From assembly GCA_024681985.1 (NCBI GenBank), contig JAIKZU010000015.1, positions 1-33,380 on the forward strand: a DNA stretch of 33,380 nt, written 5' to 3'. Positions 15,978 through 24,738 of this stretch are shown here, one piece after another. The notes under the pieces were generated by a model, which did not search any database, was not told the origin of the DNA, and worked only from the letters and a program-made list of their open reading frames with translations. Origin of the DNA: Lachnospiraceae bacterium (GTDB lineage Bacteria; Bacillota; Clostridia; Lachnospirales; Lachnospiraceae). A program made the position numbers and the translations under genes. Numbering within the stretch: position 1 is the first letter of the stretch; each line of letters starts with the position of its first letter.

Positions 15978-16859
15978 ATGTCTTTTTCCAATGATGTAAA
16001 AAACGAACTTTTGCCCCTGCTCCCGAAAGCCAGACACTGTATGATCGCAGAACTGGCAGCCTTTTGCCTGCTGCTGGGAAGGTGCGAAAAATGCGGTGAA
16101 AACAGGGTTTTCCGGCTGGATACGGAAAACGCTGAAATCAAAAGAAAGTACTTTACTTTATTAAATAAAACGATTAGTATAAGTGGGAATGATTCGGCAC
16201 TGACCCTGGAAGAAACCGAGGAATTGTTCAAGGTTTTAAAGATCCGGGAGGATCTGGATCATGTGGATGGGATCCTTTTGCAGCAGACCTGCTGTAAAAA
16301 GGCGTTTATCCGGGGTGCTTATCTGGCAACGGGGTCTCTTAGCAATCCCGCCACCGGTTATCATTTTGAAATTGTTTTAAAACAGGCGGATCTGGCAAAG
16401 CAGATAAGGGATATCATCATATCCTTCGGGATCGAAGCAAAGATCGTTCCCAGAAAAAACTGCTACGTGGTATATGTAAAGGAAAGCGAATGTATCGAAG
16501 ATTTGCTGGCCATTATGGGTGCCAACGTAGCCTATCTGAAGTTTGAAAACATCCGCATTGAGAAGGAAATGCGGAATTCCATCAACCGGAAGGTAAACTG
16601 TGAGACGGCGAACATCACAAAGACTGTTTCCGCCGCCGTTCGGCAGATGGAGGATATTCGGCTGATCGACGAGACACGAGGTTTAAAGTCGTTACCGGCC
16701 AATTTGCGGGAGATAGCGGAGGTGCGGTTGGAACACCCTGATGTGGCGCTGAAAGATTTGGGGAATCTTTTGGATCCACCGGTTGGAAAGTCAGGTGTCA
16801 ATCACCGCCTGCGACGTATTGGGGAGATTGCGAATACAATACGAATCTCGAACAAATAG
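15978..16859 (+). CDS. whiA: DNA-binding protein WhiA
   Basis: WhiA is a conserved Gram-positive nucleoid-associated or transcription factor linked to cell division and, in Actinobacteria, sporulation. It combines a degenerate LAGLIDADG homing-endonuclease fold with a C-terminal helix-turn-helix. At 293 residues it is near normal length. The N-terminal conserved stretch is SFSNDVKNELLPLLPKARHC. A central NRKVNCETANITKTV precedes the HTH region ELRGL-like DETRGLKSLPANLREIAEVR, ending VGKSGVNHRLRRIGEIA. The ATG has GGGAAGG within the end of murB, only one base separating the genes. The HPr-like gene follows 14 bases later, a common pairing in Clostridia. Confidence 0.96.
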   Translation: MSFSNDVKNELLPLLPKARHCMIAELAAFCLLLGRCEKCGENRVFRLDTENAEIKRKYFTLLNKTISISGNDSALTLEETEELFKVLKIREDLDHVDGILLQQTCCKKAFIRGAYLATGSLSNPATGYHFEIVLKQADLAKQIRDIIISFGIEAKIVPRKNCYVVYVKESECIEDLLAIMGANVAYLKFENIRIEKEMRNSINRKVNCETANITKTVSAAVRQMEDIRLIDETRGLKSLPANLREIAEVRLEHPDVALKDLGNLLDPPVGKSGVNHRLRRIGEIANTIRISNK

Positions 16860-16873
16860 GAGGAATCAGTCAC

Positions 16874-17122
16874 ATGAAGAAAGATGTTGTGATTCAGATG
16901 AGTAATGCCATGGAAGCAACACCCATAGCCCATTTAGTGCAGCTGGCGAACCAGTTTGACAGCCGCGTTTATTTTGAAATGGACAATAAGCGTGTGAATG
17001 CAAAGAGTATCATGGGAATGATGAGCCTGGTATTATCCGGCGGATCCATGGTGACCATTGATGCAGAGGGCGAAGACGAAGACAAGGCGATCCATGCCAT
17101 GGAGAATTTCCTGACAACGTAG
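16874..17122 (+). CDS. HPr-like (Crh-like) regulatory protein lacking the catalytic histidine
   Basis: An 82-residue HPr-fold protein. The strongest match is the region around the regulatory serine, KRVNAKSIMGMMSL, with Ser45 equivalent to HPr Ser46, the HprK target. The active-site loop, GLHARPAA in true HPr, reads AMEATPIA, so Glu14 replaces the phospho-accepting His15 and Thr16 replaces Arg17. It therefore cannot carry phosphate from Enzyme I to sugar permeases. By analogy with Bacillus Crh, where this histidine is Gln, its role should be regulatory, as a corepressor or metabolic-enzyme modulator when Ser45 is phosphorylated. GGAGG lies ideally upstream. HprK is encoded in the same gene run. 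A separate true HPr would be needed for transport. Confidence 0.93.
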   Translation: MKKDVVIQMSNAMEATPIAHLVQLANQFDSRVYFEMDNKRVNAKSIMGMMSLVLSGGSMVTIDAEGEDEDKAIHAMENFLTT

Positions 17123-17145
17123 GAATATCGTTTCGGTGGAAGTGT

Positions 17146-18033
17146 ATGAGCAGAAAGCTTCTATTTGTTTATAATCCGCTTTCCGGTAAAGGAATGATAA
17201 AACAATATCTGTCGGACATCGTGGATATCCTGATCAAGGCAGATTTTGAGGTCACTATATATGCGACCCAATCCGTGGGAGATGCCATTCGCAAATGCAG
17301 GGAAGATGCTGAAAGATACGACAGGATCGTCTGTTCCGGTGGAGACGGCACCCTGGATGAGGTGGTGACGGGCCTCATGCAGTCCGGAAGAAAGATCCCG
17401 GTGGGGTATATTCCGGCCGGCAGCACCAACGACTTTGGCAGTTCCCTGGGTATCGATAAAGAAATGCTTGGTGCCGCGCATATAGCGGCAGGTGAGCATT
17501 CTTTTTTATGCGATCTGGGCAGTTTTTCGGATAATTACTTTGTCTATGTAGCAGCCTTCGGGATCTTTACAGAGGTTTCCTATGCCACGGATCAAAAGAT
17601 GAAAAACATGCTGGGACATGCAGCCTATATTCTAGAGGGTGCAAAGCAGTTAAGAGACATTCCTTCCTACCGGATGCTGGTGGAATATGACGGGAATATC
17701 TTTTACGACGAGTTCATCTTCGGCATGGTCACCAATTCCTTGTCCGTGGGAGGTTTCAAGGGCATCATATCCGGAGAGATCGGATTGAATGACGGCGTTT
17801 TTGAGGTAACCCTCATCCGCACGCCACGTAATCCGGTGGAGTTTAATGAGATCCTGGGATTTTTGACCGGGATCATCAAAGATACGGAGTTGGTGTACTC
17901 CTTCCAGACCCGGCAGATCAAGCTTACATCCTCCGATAAAGTCCCTTGGACTCTGGATGGAGAATTTGGCGGAAAAATGGACTCCGTTATCATTAAAAAC
18001 CTTAGAGAGAGCGTGGAAATCATGGTTGAATGA
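17146..18033 (+). CDS. Diacylglycerol/lipid kinase family protein (YegS/DgkB-like)
   Basis: A soluble or peripheral lipid kinase of the diacylglycerol kinase catalytic family, which transfers ATP phosphate to diacylglycerol or related lipids and supports phospholipid recycling. The 295-residue protein has the N-terminal nucleotide-binding lobe with YNPLSGKG near 9, SGGDGTLDEVV near 65, and PAGSTNDFGSSLG near 89. The C-terminal beta domain ends with WTLDGEFGG, a conserved element of this family. It starts 23 bases after the HPr-like gene with GGAAG as ribosome binding site and is the last gene before a strong terminator. Lipid substrate within the YegS/BmrU/DgkB group is not decided by motifs. 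Confidence 0.9.
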   Translation: MSRKLLFVYNPLSGKGMIKQYLSDIVDILIKADFEVTIYATQSVGDAIRKCREDAERYDRIVCSGGDGTLDEVVTGLMQSGRKIPVGYIPAGSTNDFGSSLGIDKEMLGAAHIAAGEHSFLCDLGSFSDNYFVYVAAFGIFTEVSYATDQKMKNMLGHAAYILEGAKQLRDIPSYRMLVEYDGNIFYDEFIFGMVTNSLSVGGFKGIISGEIGLNDGVFEVTLIRTPRNPVEFNEILGFLTGIIKDTELVYSFQTRQIKLTSSDKVPWTLDGEFGGKMDSVIIKNLRESVEIMVE

Positions 18034-18054
18034 GGATAGGATTTCGGCTATAAT
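18026..18054 (+). promoter_or_regulatory. Promoter for fba-glnN, nested in the upstream gene end and terminator
   Basis: TTGAAT (18026-18031) and TATAAT (18049-18054) are spaced by 17 bases. The -35 overlaps the stop codon of the lipid kinase gene. The predicted start near 18061 lies inside the left arm of the terminator hairpin, so fba transcripts would carry only its inner 8 base pairs. Confidence 0.7.
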
Positions 18055-18055
18055 T

Positions 18056-18092
18056 GTCGTGAATGTTCAAGGGGAACATTCACGACTTTTTT
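18056..18092 (+). terminator. Intrinsic terminator after the hprK operon
   Basis: GTCGTGAATGTTC (18056-18068) pairs perfectly over 13 bases with GAACATTCACGAC (18074-18086) around AAGGG, followed by TTTTTT. It lies 23 bases after the lipid kinase stop. Confidence 0.92.
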
Positions 18093-18140
18093 AATAATTT
18101 ACCCTTTATATATAACCAGAGGGGGAACGGAGGAAGAGAA

Positions 18141-19004
18141 ATGTTAGTATCTGCAAAAGAAATGCTTGACAAAGCAAAGGCCGGACATTATGCAGTAGGC
18201 CAGTTCAACATCAATAACCTGGAGTGGACCAAGGCGATCTTACAGACCGCTGAAGAGTGCAAGTCTCCTGTTATTTTAGGTGTTTCCGAGGGCGCAGGAA
18301 AGTATATGTGCGGATTCAAGACCGTAGCAGCTATGGTAAAGGCTATGGATGAGTCTTTGGGGATCACGGTTCCCGTAGCGGTTCATTTGGATCACGGTTC
18401 ATACGAAGGAACCAAGGCTTGCATCGAAGCAGGATTTACTTCCGTTATGTTTGACGGTTCTCATTATGACATTGACGAGAACGTTGCAAAGACCAAGGAG
18501 TTGGTTGAGCTTTCTCACAAGAACGGCATCTCCATCGAGGCAGAAGTTGGCGCCATCGGCGGTGAAGAAGACGGTGTCGTAGGTATGGGTGAGTGTGCAG
18601 ATCCCGATGAGTGCAAGATGGTTGCTGATCTTGGCGTAGATATGCTGGCTGCAGGTATCGGAAATATCCACGGCGTATACCCTGAAAACTGGGCAGGCCT
18701 TTCCTTTGAGACATTGGATGCCATCCAGCAGAAGACCGGCGATATGCCTTTGGTACTTCACGGTGGTACAGGTATTCCGGATGACATGATCAAGAAAGCC
18801 ATTTCTCTTGGCGTTTCCAAGATCAACGTAAATACAGAGTGTCAGTTGGTATTCGCAGAAGCTACCAGAAAGTACATCGAGGCAGGCAAGGACAAGGAAG
18901 GCAAGGGATTTGACCCGAGAAAGCTTCTTGCTCCCGGCTTTGAAGCCATCAAGGCAAAGGTTAAGGAAAAGATGGAGCTTTTCGGTTCTGTAGGAAAAGC
19001 GTAA
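18141..19004 (+). CDS. fba: Class II fructose-1,6-bisphosphate aldolase
   Basis: A zinc-dependent aldolase that splits fructose-1,6-bisphosphate into dihydroxyacetone phosphate and glyceraldehyde-3-phosphate in glycolysis and runs in reverse in gluconeogenesis. The 287-residue protein has HLDHGS with catalytic Asp84 and zinc ligand His85, zinc ligands His177 (NIHGVYP) and His207 (LHGGTGIPDD), and the INVNTE phosphate-binding loop. The ATG at 18141 has GGAGGAAGAG directly upstream. An earlier in-frame ATG at 18063 lies in the terminator hairpin and is rejected. glnN begins 3 bases after its stop, so carbon and nitrogen metabolism genes share a transcript. Its substrate is the known activator of HprK, encoded just upstream. 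Confidence 0.96.
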   Translation: MLVSAKEMLDKAKAGHYAVGQFNINNLEWTKAILQTAEECKSPVILGVSEGAGKYMCGFKTVAAMVKAMDESLGITVPVAVHLDHGSYEGTKACIEAGFTSVMFDGSHYDIDENVAKTKELVELSHKNGISIEAEVGAIGGEEDGVVGMGECADPDECKMVADLGVDMLAAGIGNIHGVYPENWAGLSFETLDAIQQKTGDMPLVLHGGTGIPDDMIKKAISLGVSKINVNTECQLVFAEATRKYIEAGKDKEGKGFDPRKLLAPGFEAIKAKVKEKMELFGSVGKA

Positions 19005-19007
19005 AAC

Positions 19008-21131
19008 ATGGAAAAAGACTATTTTAACGTAGCGGACATATTCGGCGAAAATGTATTTAATGATGCGGCCATGCAGGAACGGCTTCCGAAGAAGGCCTAT
19101 CAGAAGATGAAGGAAACACTCCGTCAGGGTAAGGAACTGGATGTGGAGACGGCGGACATCATCGCCCACGAGATGAAAGAGTGGGCGATTGAGAAGGGTG
19201 CCACCCACTATACCCATTGGTTCCAGCCCTTGACTGGGATGACTGCGGAGAAGCATGACTCTTTTATCACGGCTCCGCGCAAGGATGGCAAGGTTCTTAT
19301 GAGTTTTTCCGGAAAGGAACTCATCAAGGGAGAACCGGACGCCTCCTCCTTCCCCTCCGGAGGACTTCGGGCTACCTTCGAAGCCAGAGGGTACACCAAC
19401 TGGGATTGTACCTCACCGGCCTTTGTACGGCAGGATGCTGCCGGAGCAACTCTGTGCATACCCACCGCATTCTGCTCCTATACGGGAGAGGCACTGGATC
19501 AAAAGACGCCTCTGCTTCGTTCCATGGAGGCGATCAACCGACAGTCCCTGCGCCTGATCCGGCTCTTCGGGAATACCACATCCAAGCGTGTGGTTCCTTC
19601 CGTGGGAGTGGAACAGGAATACTTTATCATCGACCGTAAGGATTTTCTGGCGAGAAAGGATCTGGTGTATACCGGGCGAACTCTCATCGGTGCCATGCCC
19701 CCCAAGGGACAGGAGATGGACGACCATTACTTCGGTGCCATTCGGGAACGGATCGCATCGTTTATGCGTGACGTGAACATCGAACTCTGGAAGCTGGGTG
19801 TTTCCGCAAAGACACAGCATAATGAAGTGGCTCCGGCACAGCACGAGCTGGCCCCCATCTATGCGGAGGCCAACGTGGCGGTGGATCATAACCAGCTGAT
19901 CATGGAGACATTGAAAAAAGTGGCGTATCGTCATGATCTGCAGTGTCTGTTGCATGAAAAGCCCTTCGCCGGCGTGAACGGTTCCGGAAAACATAACAAC
20001 TGGTCCCTGGTGACGGATGACGGGATCAACATTTTGGATCCCGGAAAGACACCCCACGAGAATATCCAGTTTTTACTGGTACTCTGTTGCATCTTAAGAG
20101 CTGTGGATGAGCATGCGGATCTGCTCCGCGAGTCCGCTTCCGACGTTGGAAATGACCATCGTCTGGGCGGTGACGAAGCTCCGCCCTCCATCATCTCCGT
20201 TTATCTGGGAGAGCAGTTGCAGGATGTGTTCGATCAGCTGATCCGTACGGGAACGGCAGATCACAGTATCACTCGAGAGATTTTAGAGACCGGTGTAAAG
20301 GTTTTACCGGATTTCTTAAAGGACGCCACGGATCGAAACCGTACATCGCCTTTTGCATTTACGGGTAATAAATTCGAATTCCGTATGGTGGGATCCGAGG
20401 ATTCCGTGGGAGAACCCAATACCGTCCTCAATACCATCGTGGCGGAGGCATTCTCCGATGCCTGCGATGTGTTGGAAAAGGCAGACAATTTTGACCTGGC
20501 GGTACACGATCTCATCAAAAAGCTGGCAAAAGAGCACGAGCGGATCATCTTTAACGGAAACGGCTACTCCGAGGAGTGGGTAGAGGAGGCCGAAAAGAGA
20601 GGCCTGCCCAACATCACCAATATGCTGGACGCCATCCCGGCTCTAACTACGGAAAAGTCCATTGCGGTATTCTCCAAGTTCGGAGTCTTTACGGAAGCAG
20701 AGCTTTCCTCCCGGGCCGAGATTGAATACGAGGTATACGCGAAAAAGCGTAATATCGAAGCGAAGACCATGATCGACATCATCCGTAAGCAGATCATCCC
20801 GGCTACCATCCGGTATACCACCGTTTTAGCTACGTCTGTGAATCAGGTATCCCAAGCGGTGCCTACGGCGGATGTCAGCACCCAGACGGAAATGCTCAGT
20901 GAGGTTTCTTCCTATCTGAAGGAGACCAAAGAATGTCTGACCGCCTTAGAAGAGGCGGAGGCCAAGGGAATCCGGATGAAGGATGATTTCATGAAAAAGG
21001 CGTTGTATTACAGAGATGTGGTACTGCCTGCCATGGACGCCTTACGAAAGCCGGTGGACAAGCTGGAGATGCTGGTGGATAAATCCATGTGGCCCATGCC
21101 GTCCTACGGTGATATGATATTTGAAGTATGA
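19008..21131 (+). CDS. glnN: Glutamine synthetase type III
   Basis: A type III glutamine synthetase that condenses ammonia and glutamate with ATP to glutamine, the main ammonia assimilation step. At 707 residues it has the long type III length, against about 450 for type I. Characteristic stretches are [52 protein letters not shown] with metal-binding glutamates, [18 protein letters not shown] and the nucleotide/substrate loop [17 protein letters not shown]. The C-terminal helices are type III specific. It starts 3 bases after fba with AGGAAA as ribosome binding site. No glnB-like or glnR-like gene is adjacent. A strong bidirectional terminator closes the unit. Confidence 0.96.
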   Translation: MEKDYFNVADIFGENVFNDAAMQERLPKKAYQKMKETLRQGKELDVETADIIAHEMKEWAIEKGATHYTHWFQPLTGMTAEKHDSFITAPRKDGKVLMSFSGKELIKGEPDASSFPSGGLRATFEARGYTNWDCTSPAFVRQDAAGATLCIPTAFCSYTGEALDQKTPLLRSMEAINRQSLRLIRLFGNTTSKRVVPSVGVEQEYFIIDRKDFLARKDLVYTGRTLIGAMPPKGQEMDDHYFGAIRERIASFMRDVNIELWKLGVSAKTQHNEVAPAQHELAPIYAEANVAVDHNQLIMETLKKVAYRHDLQCLLHEKPFAGVNGSGKHNNWSLVTDDGINILDPGKTPHENIQFLLVLCCILRAVDEHADLLRESASDVGNDHRLGGDEAPPSIISVYLGEQLQDVFDQLIRTGTADHSITREILETGVKVLPDFLKDATDRNRTSPFAFTGNKFEFRMVGSEDSVGEPNTVLNTIVAEAFSDACDVLEKADNFDLAVHDLIKKLAKEHERIIFNGNGYSEEWVEEAEKRGLPNITNMLDAIPALTTEKSIAVFSKFGVFTEAELSSRAEIEYEVYAKKRNIEAKTMIDIIRKQIIPATIRYTTVLATSVNQVSQAVPTADVSTQTEMLSEVSSYLKETKECLTALEEAEAKGIRMKDDFMKKALYYRDVVLPAMDALRKPVDKLEMLVDKSMWPMPSYGDMIFEV

Positions 21132-21162
21132 TAATCTAATGAGCGGGCATTTGCCCTTTCAT

Positions 21163-21196
21163 AAAAAGTCCCTGCCGATAAGGCAGGGACTTTTTA
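21163..21196. terminator. Bidirectional intrinsic terminator between glnN and the PBP gene
   Basis: AAAAAGTCCCTGCC (21163-21176) pairs with GGCAGGGACTTTTT (21182-21195) around GATAA, giving a 14-base perfect stem with a T run in both directions. A smaller GGGC-ATTT-GCCC hairpin lies just upstream at 21145-21156. Confidence 0.93.
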
Positions 21197-21255
21197 AATG
21201 TGCGTTTGGCGACGTACATTTAGATCTGTAGAAATGATCTGATGTTCCATTTTTA

Positions 21256-23904
21256 TCAGGGGATCATTACATCTTCCACTTCCAGTTCTTCGTCTTCTTC
21301 ATCGCTTTCCTCTACAAAAGGTTGGAAGGGATTGAATTCTTCCTCATCACTTTTTTTCTTTTTATCTTCGGTTTCGTCTTCTTCTTCCGTTGCTACCGAA
21401 TCCTCATCATGATCAGGGCAGATCTCGGCTAAGAACTCTTCGGTTGCCAGATAGGGAGTATCATCGTTCCCTTCGCTGCCTCCCACGATATAGATGGTAT
21501 GGTTGACCTCGGGACAGTACTCACCGGCGATCTTTCCGGAGGAAGCACATATATCCAAAGCCACGTGGACATTACATTTTTCTGTGGGCTCCGTGCCTTT
21601 TGCAAAGTATTCCGTATACAACATGGATCCTCTGGGGTCTGCGTCGCAAACACCCTCTTCCGGAAGCAGACCGGACTTTTTGCAGACGGTGGCACTGACG
21701 ATGCCCTCCGGCTGTGTGAAGTCCTTATATTCCATCCCTTCATGAATGGCAGACATGACTTCTCGCCAGATATTTTTGGAATAGGTGGTGGAGCCCTGGG
21801 GGCTGTTGTCATCATAGCCGCCCCAGATGGCTGCCGTGTAGTAGGGAGTGTACCCTGCAAAGACCGTATCTCTGTCTTTCGTGGTGGTACCGGATTTACC
21901 GGCAACCGCCTGGCCGGCGAAATTTGCGCGTCCGCCGGTACCTAAGGTCATAACATCCTTCATGGCGCTGGTCAAAAGCCAGGCCGTGGTGGGCTTTAAT
22001 ACCTCTGTGGGTGCATTTTCCGTGGTGTCCAAAAGCACCTTGCCATCCCGATCCAGAACCTGGGTATAGAAGACCGGCTTCATATAGTTTCCGCCGTTTG
22101 CGATGGTGGCATATGCTCCGGTAAGCTCCAGATTTGTCACACCCTTTGTGATACCGCCCAGAGCCAGAGACTGGTTGTTGTCCCCGGGATCCAGGGTGGT
22201 AATGCCGAACTTCTGTGTATAGTCATAGCCCAAAGAGGTACCGATCTGGGTCAGGGTCTTTACCGTCACCACATTGATGGAATAGGTGATGGCAGTACGT
22301 ATATTGGTAAATCCTCTGTAGTGATCGTCGTAGTTGGAAAGAGATGTGCCGTTGGCATAGGTCATGGGGGAGTCGTCCTGTACCGAAGCCAGGGTCATAC
22401 CGCCGGCATCCAGAGCCGGTGCGTAGGCGGCGATGATTTTAAAGGTGGAACCGGGCTGGCGGGTGATACCGGTGGCGCGGTTCAAGGTCTTGCTGGCAGT
22501 CTTGCTGCCCCGCCCTCCCACCAGGGCTACTACCCGGCCGGTGGATTGCTCGATGACAGTCATAGCTGCCTGAGGCTGTAAAGTAAAGACCACAGATTCG
22601 CCGGCATCGGAAATGGTGTCGCCGGGCTCCATCAGGGTTTCCTTATAGGCGTCGATGGCAGCCTGGGCTTCTTCCTCGGAATTAAAGTTGATGGAAAAAG
22701 CAGGATTAATGCTCTGATAGTAGGAGAGCATGGTCTGTTCGCTGTAATTTTCGTAACTTCCGTCGGCCTTTGTGATGGTCAGTCGGTAGGAAAAGGATAC
22801 CTTTGGTTCGTTGGCATAGTTTTCCTGATTGTTCAGCTGCGCATCCACGATGTTCTGGATCCTGGTATCCTGGGTGGACATGATCTTTAAGCCGCCGGAG
22901 TAAAGCTTTTGATAAGCTTCCGTTTCCGTATATCCCTTTTGTTCGATGAGATCGTCGATCACTTCGTCCGTTAAAGCGTCCACGAAATAAGAGGTGGATG
23001 AGGAGGATAGCTCATTGTTGATGATCTGGATCCGATCATAGACTTCATCTTTTAAAGCTTTTTCATATTCCGCATCCGTAATGTATCCCTGCTCCAGCAT
23101 TTTTGACAGCACCTTTTTGCGGCGTTTGGTATTCTCATCCGGGTTGGTAATGGGATTATACCGGGAGGGGTTCTGGGTGATACCTGCGATCACCGCACTT
23201 TCGGAAAGGGTTAGTTCGTTTACGGTTTTGTTAAAGTACCGTTCGGAAGCAGCCTGAACCCCTAAGGTGTTCTGCCCCAAGTTGATGGTGTTCAAGTAGT
23301 TTTCCATAATGGCGTCTTTGGAGGTGACTTTCTCCAACTGCACCGCCAGATACTGCTCCTGGATCTTTCGGTCGATCCGTTCCTTTAAGGTGGATTCACT
23401 AGTCCAGGTGGTGAAGTAATTGTTCTTTAAAAGCTGCTGGGTAATGGTGGATGCACCCTGGGATGCGTTCTTTCCTGCAAAGAGGTTTTTCGCATCTACC
23501 CAGACCGCACGGAGGATACCCTGGGTATCGATACCGTTATGCTCATAGAAACGCTCGTCCTCGATGGCCACGAAAGCGTGCTGGAGATCTTCGGGGATAT
23601 CCTTTAAGTGTACATACTCACGGTTCGCACCGGAGGATGCCAGGTTCTCGATCTCTCTGCCTTCGCTGTCGTAAATGGTGGTGGAAAATCCTGTGGGGGA
23701 GATGTCGATGGTGGATACATCCGGCACGGATTCGATGAGCTGATTCACATAAAATGCGATGCCTCCCAAAGCGACAACGATCAATAGCGCGGCGCAGGCC
23801 AAAAGGGTCCGGATAAAAGAAAGACCAAACTTCTTTTTTGCCTTTACCTTCTTATTGGAAAGGGCTGCTTTATTTTTTTTCAGATTTTTCTTACCGTAAT
23901 TCAT
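21256..23904 (-). CDS. Class A penicillin-binding protein (transglycosylase/transpeptidase, PBP1A type)
   Basis: A bifunctional enzyme of 882 residues that polymerises lipid II into glycan strands and cross-links them outside the membrane. A lysine-rich cytoplasmic tail (1-28) precedes one membrane helix (about 30-54). The GT51 domain has EDERFYEHNG with catalytic Glu115 and GASTITQQLLKN. The transpeptidase domain has Ser486 in STFK, SIN as second motif and KSGTT as third. The external tail after about 790 contains cysteines and ends in a long Asp/Glu-rich segment. AGGAG sits 5-10 bases before the ATG. It is transcribed alone from a promoter at 23971-23999 toward a terminator shared with glnN. 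Confidence 0.95.
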   Translation of the reverse strand: MNYGKKNLKKNKAALSNKKVKAKKKFGLSFIRTLLACAALLIVVALGGIAFYVNQLIESVPDVSTIDISPTGFSTTIYDSEGREIENLASSGANREYVHLKDIPEDLQHAFVAIEDERFYEHNGIDTQGILRAVWVDAKNLFAGKNASQGASTITQQLLKNNYFTTWTSESTLKERIDRKIQEQYLAVQLEKVTSKDAIMENYLNTINLGQNTLGVQAASERYFNKTVNELTLSESAVIAGITQNPSRYNPITNPDENTKRRKKVLSKMLEQGYITDAEYEKALKDEVYDRIQIINNELSSSSTSYFVDALTDEVIDDLIEQKGYTETEAYQKLYSGGLKIMSTQDTRIQNIVDAQLNNQENYANEPKVSFSYRLTITKADGSYENYSEQTMLSYYQSINPAFSINFNSEEEAQAAIDAYKETLMEPGDTISDAGESVVFTLQPQAAMTVIEQSTGRVVALVGGRGSKTASKTLNRATGITRQPGSTFKIIAAYAPALDAGGMTLASVQDDSPMTYANGTSLSNYDDHYRGFTNIRTAITYSINVVTVKTLTQIGTSLGYDYTQKFGITTLDPGDNNQSLALGGITKGVTNLELTGAYATIANGGNYMKPVFYTQVLDRDGKVLLDTTENAPTEVLKPTTAWLLTSAMKDVMTLGTGGRANFAGQAVAGKSGTTTKDRDTVFAGYTPYYTAAIWGGYDDNSPQGSTTYSKNIWREVMSAIHEGMEYKDFTQPEGIVSATVCKKSGLLPEEGVCDADPRGSMLYTEYFAKGTEPTEKCNVHVALDICASSGKIAGEYCPEVNHTIYIVGGSEGNDDTPYLATEEFLAEICPDHDEDSVATEEEDETEDKKKKSDEEEFNPFQPFVEESDEEDEELEVEDVMIP

Positions 23905-23970
23905 AGGTACTCCTGTCAGACTCGCAAGAAGTATAGTATAATTCTTTCGTTACGTGATAACACTCGCTAT

Positions 23971-23999
23971 ATTATAACAAATTATAAAAAAAGATACAA
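23971..23999 (-). promoter_or_regulatory. Promoter for the class A PBP gene
   Basis: On the minus strand, TTGTAT (23999-23994) and TATAAT (23976-23971) are separated by 17 bases in very AT-rich DNA, giving a leader of about 60 bases. The plus strand has TATAAT at 23937-23942 that could serve the divergent YigZ-family gene, but its -35 is weak. Confidence 0.5.
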
Positions 24000-24015
24000 A
24001 AAGGTCGAGTCCCAT

Positions 24016-24672
24016 ATGGCAGAGTACGAGATCCTGCAGGCAGGCGAGGGAAAGATCACGGAAAAGAAGTCCGTCTTTATCGCCGCAGTGGAAAAAGTGA
24101 ATACGGAGGAAGAGGCCCTGGCTTTCGTCACCGCCAAAAAGAAACAGTATTATGATGCCCGTCACAACTGTTTTGCTTATATCATAGGAGGTGAAAAGGG
24201 GATTGTACGATCTTCGGATGACGGGGAGCCCTCCGGCACGGCAGGGCGACCGATCCTGGATGTGATGACGGGACATGGCCTCTGTAATGCGGTAGTGGTG
24301 GTGAGCCGATATTTCGGCGGCGTGCTTCTGGGCACCGGAGGTCTGGTTCGGGCCTATTCACAAGCTGCGGAAGAGGGGATCAAAAACGCTCTATTGGCAG
24401 AGCGGCAATTAGGGATACCCATGGCTATCGCAGTGGACTACACTTTTTTGGGAAAAGTGCAGTATTTATTAAATGAAGAGAATATCCCCATTGTGGACAC
24501 GGCATATGATACAGGAGTGACGGTACACGCCATGGTGCCGATGGAAATGGCGGAAAACCTGGAAAAGAAACTCATCGATGTCACCGGCGGATCCGCCGGG
24601 ATTTCCCGAGGGGAGGAATGCTATTTCGGTTTTGCGGAAGGAAAGCTCATATTATTTAAAAAAAATGCTTGA
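24016..24672 (+). CDS. YigZ/IMPACT family protein (UPF0029)
   Basis: A 218-residue member of the YigZ/IMPACT family. The N-terminal UPF0029 domain has the full signature: NCFAYIIGG near 50, RSSDDGEPSGTAGRPIL near 67, VVVVSRYFGGVLLGTGGLVRAY near 93. The smaller C-terminal domain (about 140-210) has a ferredoxin-like fold in solved relatives. The biochemical role in bacteria is not established; eukaryotic IMPACT modulates translation control through GCN1. The ATG at 24016 has no strong ribosome binding site, the nearest purine-rich stretch being AAAAAGGTCGAG. It is divergent from the PBP gene. Its stop codon overlaps the -35 of the tRNA promoter. Confidence 0.9.
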   Translation: MAEYEILQAGEGKITEKKSVFIAAVEKVNTEEEALAFVTAKKKQYYDARHNCFAYIIGGEKGIVRSSDDGEPSGTAGRPILDVMTGHGLCNAVVVVSRYFGGVLLGTGGLVRAYSQAAEEGIKNALLAERQLGIPMAIAVDYTFLGKVQYLLNEENIPIVDTAYDTGVTVHAMVPMEMAENLEKKLIDVTGGSAGISRGEECYFGFAEGKLILFKKNA

Positions 24673-24697
24673 TTTCTTTGAGGTGCTTCTATATAAT
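24669..24697 (+). promoter_or_regulatory. Promoter of tRNA-Gln
   Basis: TTGATT (24669-24674) and TATAAT (24692-24697) are 17 bases apart. The start near 24704 gives a 35-base 5' leader to be removed by RNase P. The -35 overlaps the TGA of the YigZ-family gene. A second TATAAT at 24731-24736 is too close to the tRNA to act as its -10. Confidence 0.75.
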
Positions 24698-24738
24698 ATC
24701 TATTGTTGCTCCACTAATAGGAGTTGATGATATAATGA

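Noticed and set aside
18063..18140. In-frame N-terminal extension of fba from ATG 18063.
   Set aside because: It would be translated from the terminator hairpin without a ribosome binding site, while GGAGGAAGAG sits before ATG 18141 and class II aldolases begin at that point.
18399..19256. A 285-codon minus-strand frame spanning fba and glnN.
   Set aside because: Both plus-strand genes are highly conserved enzymes with full motifs. The antisense translation resembles nothing.
24731..24736. TATAAT directly before tRNA-Gln.
   Set aside because: It would start transcription within the tRNA itself. The TTGATT-17-TATAAT at 24669-24697 is a better promoter.
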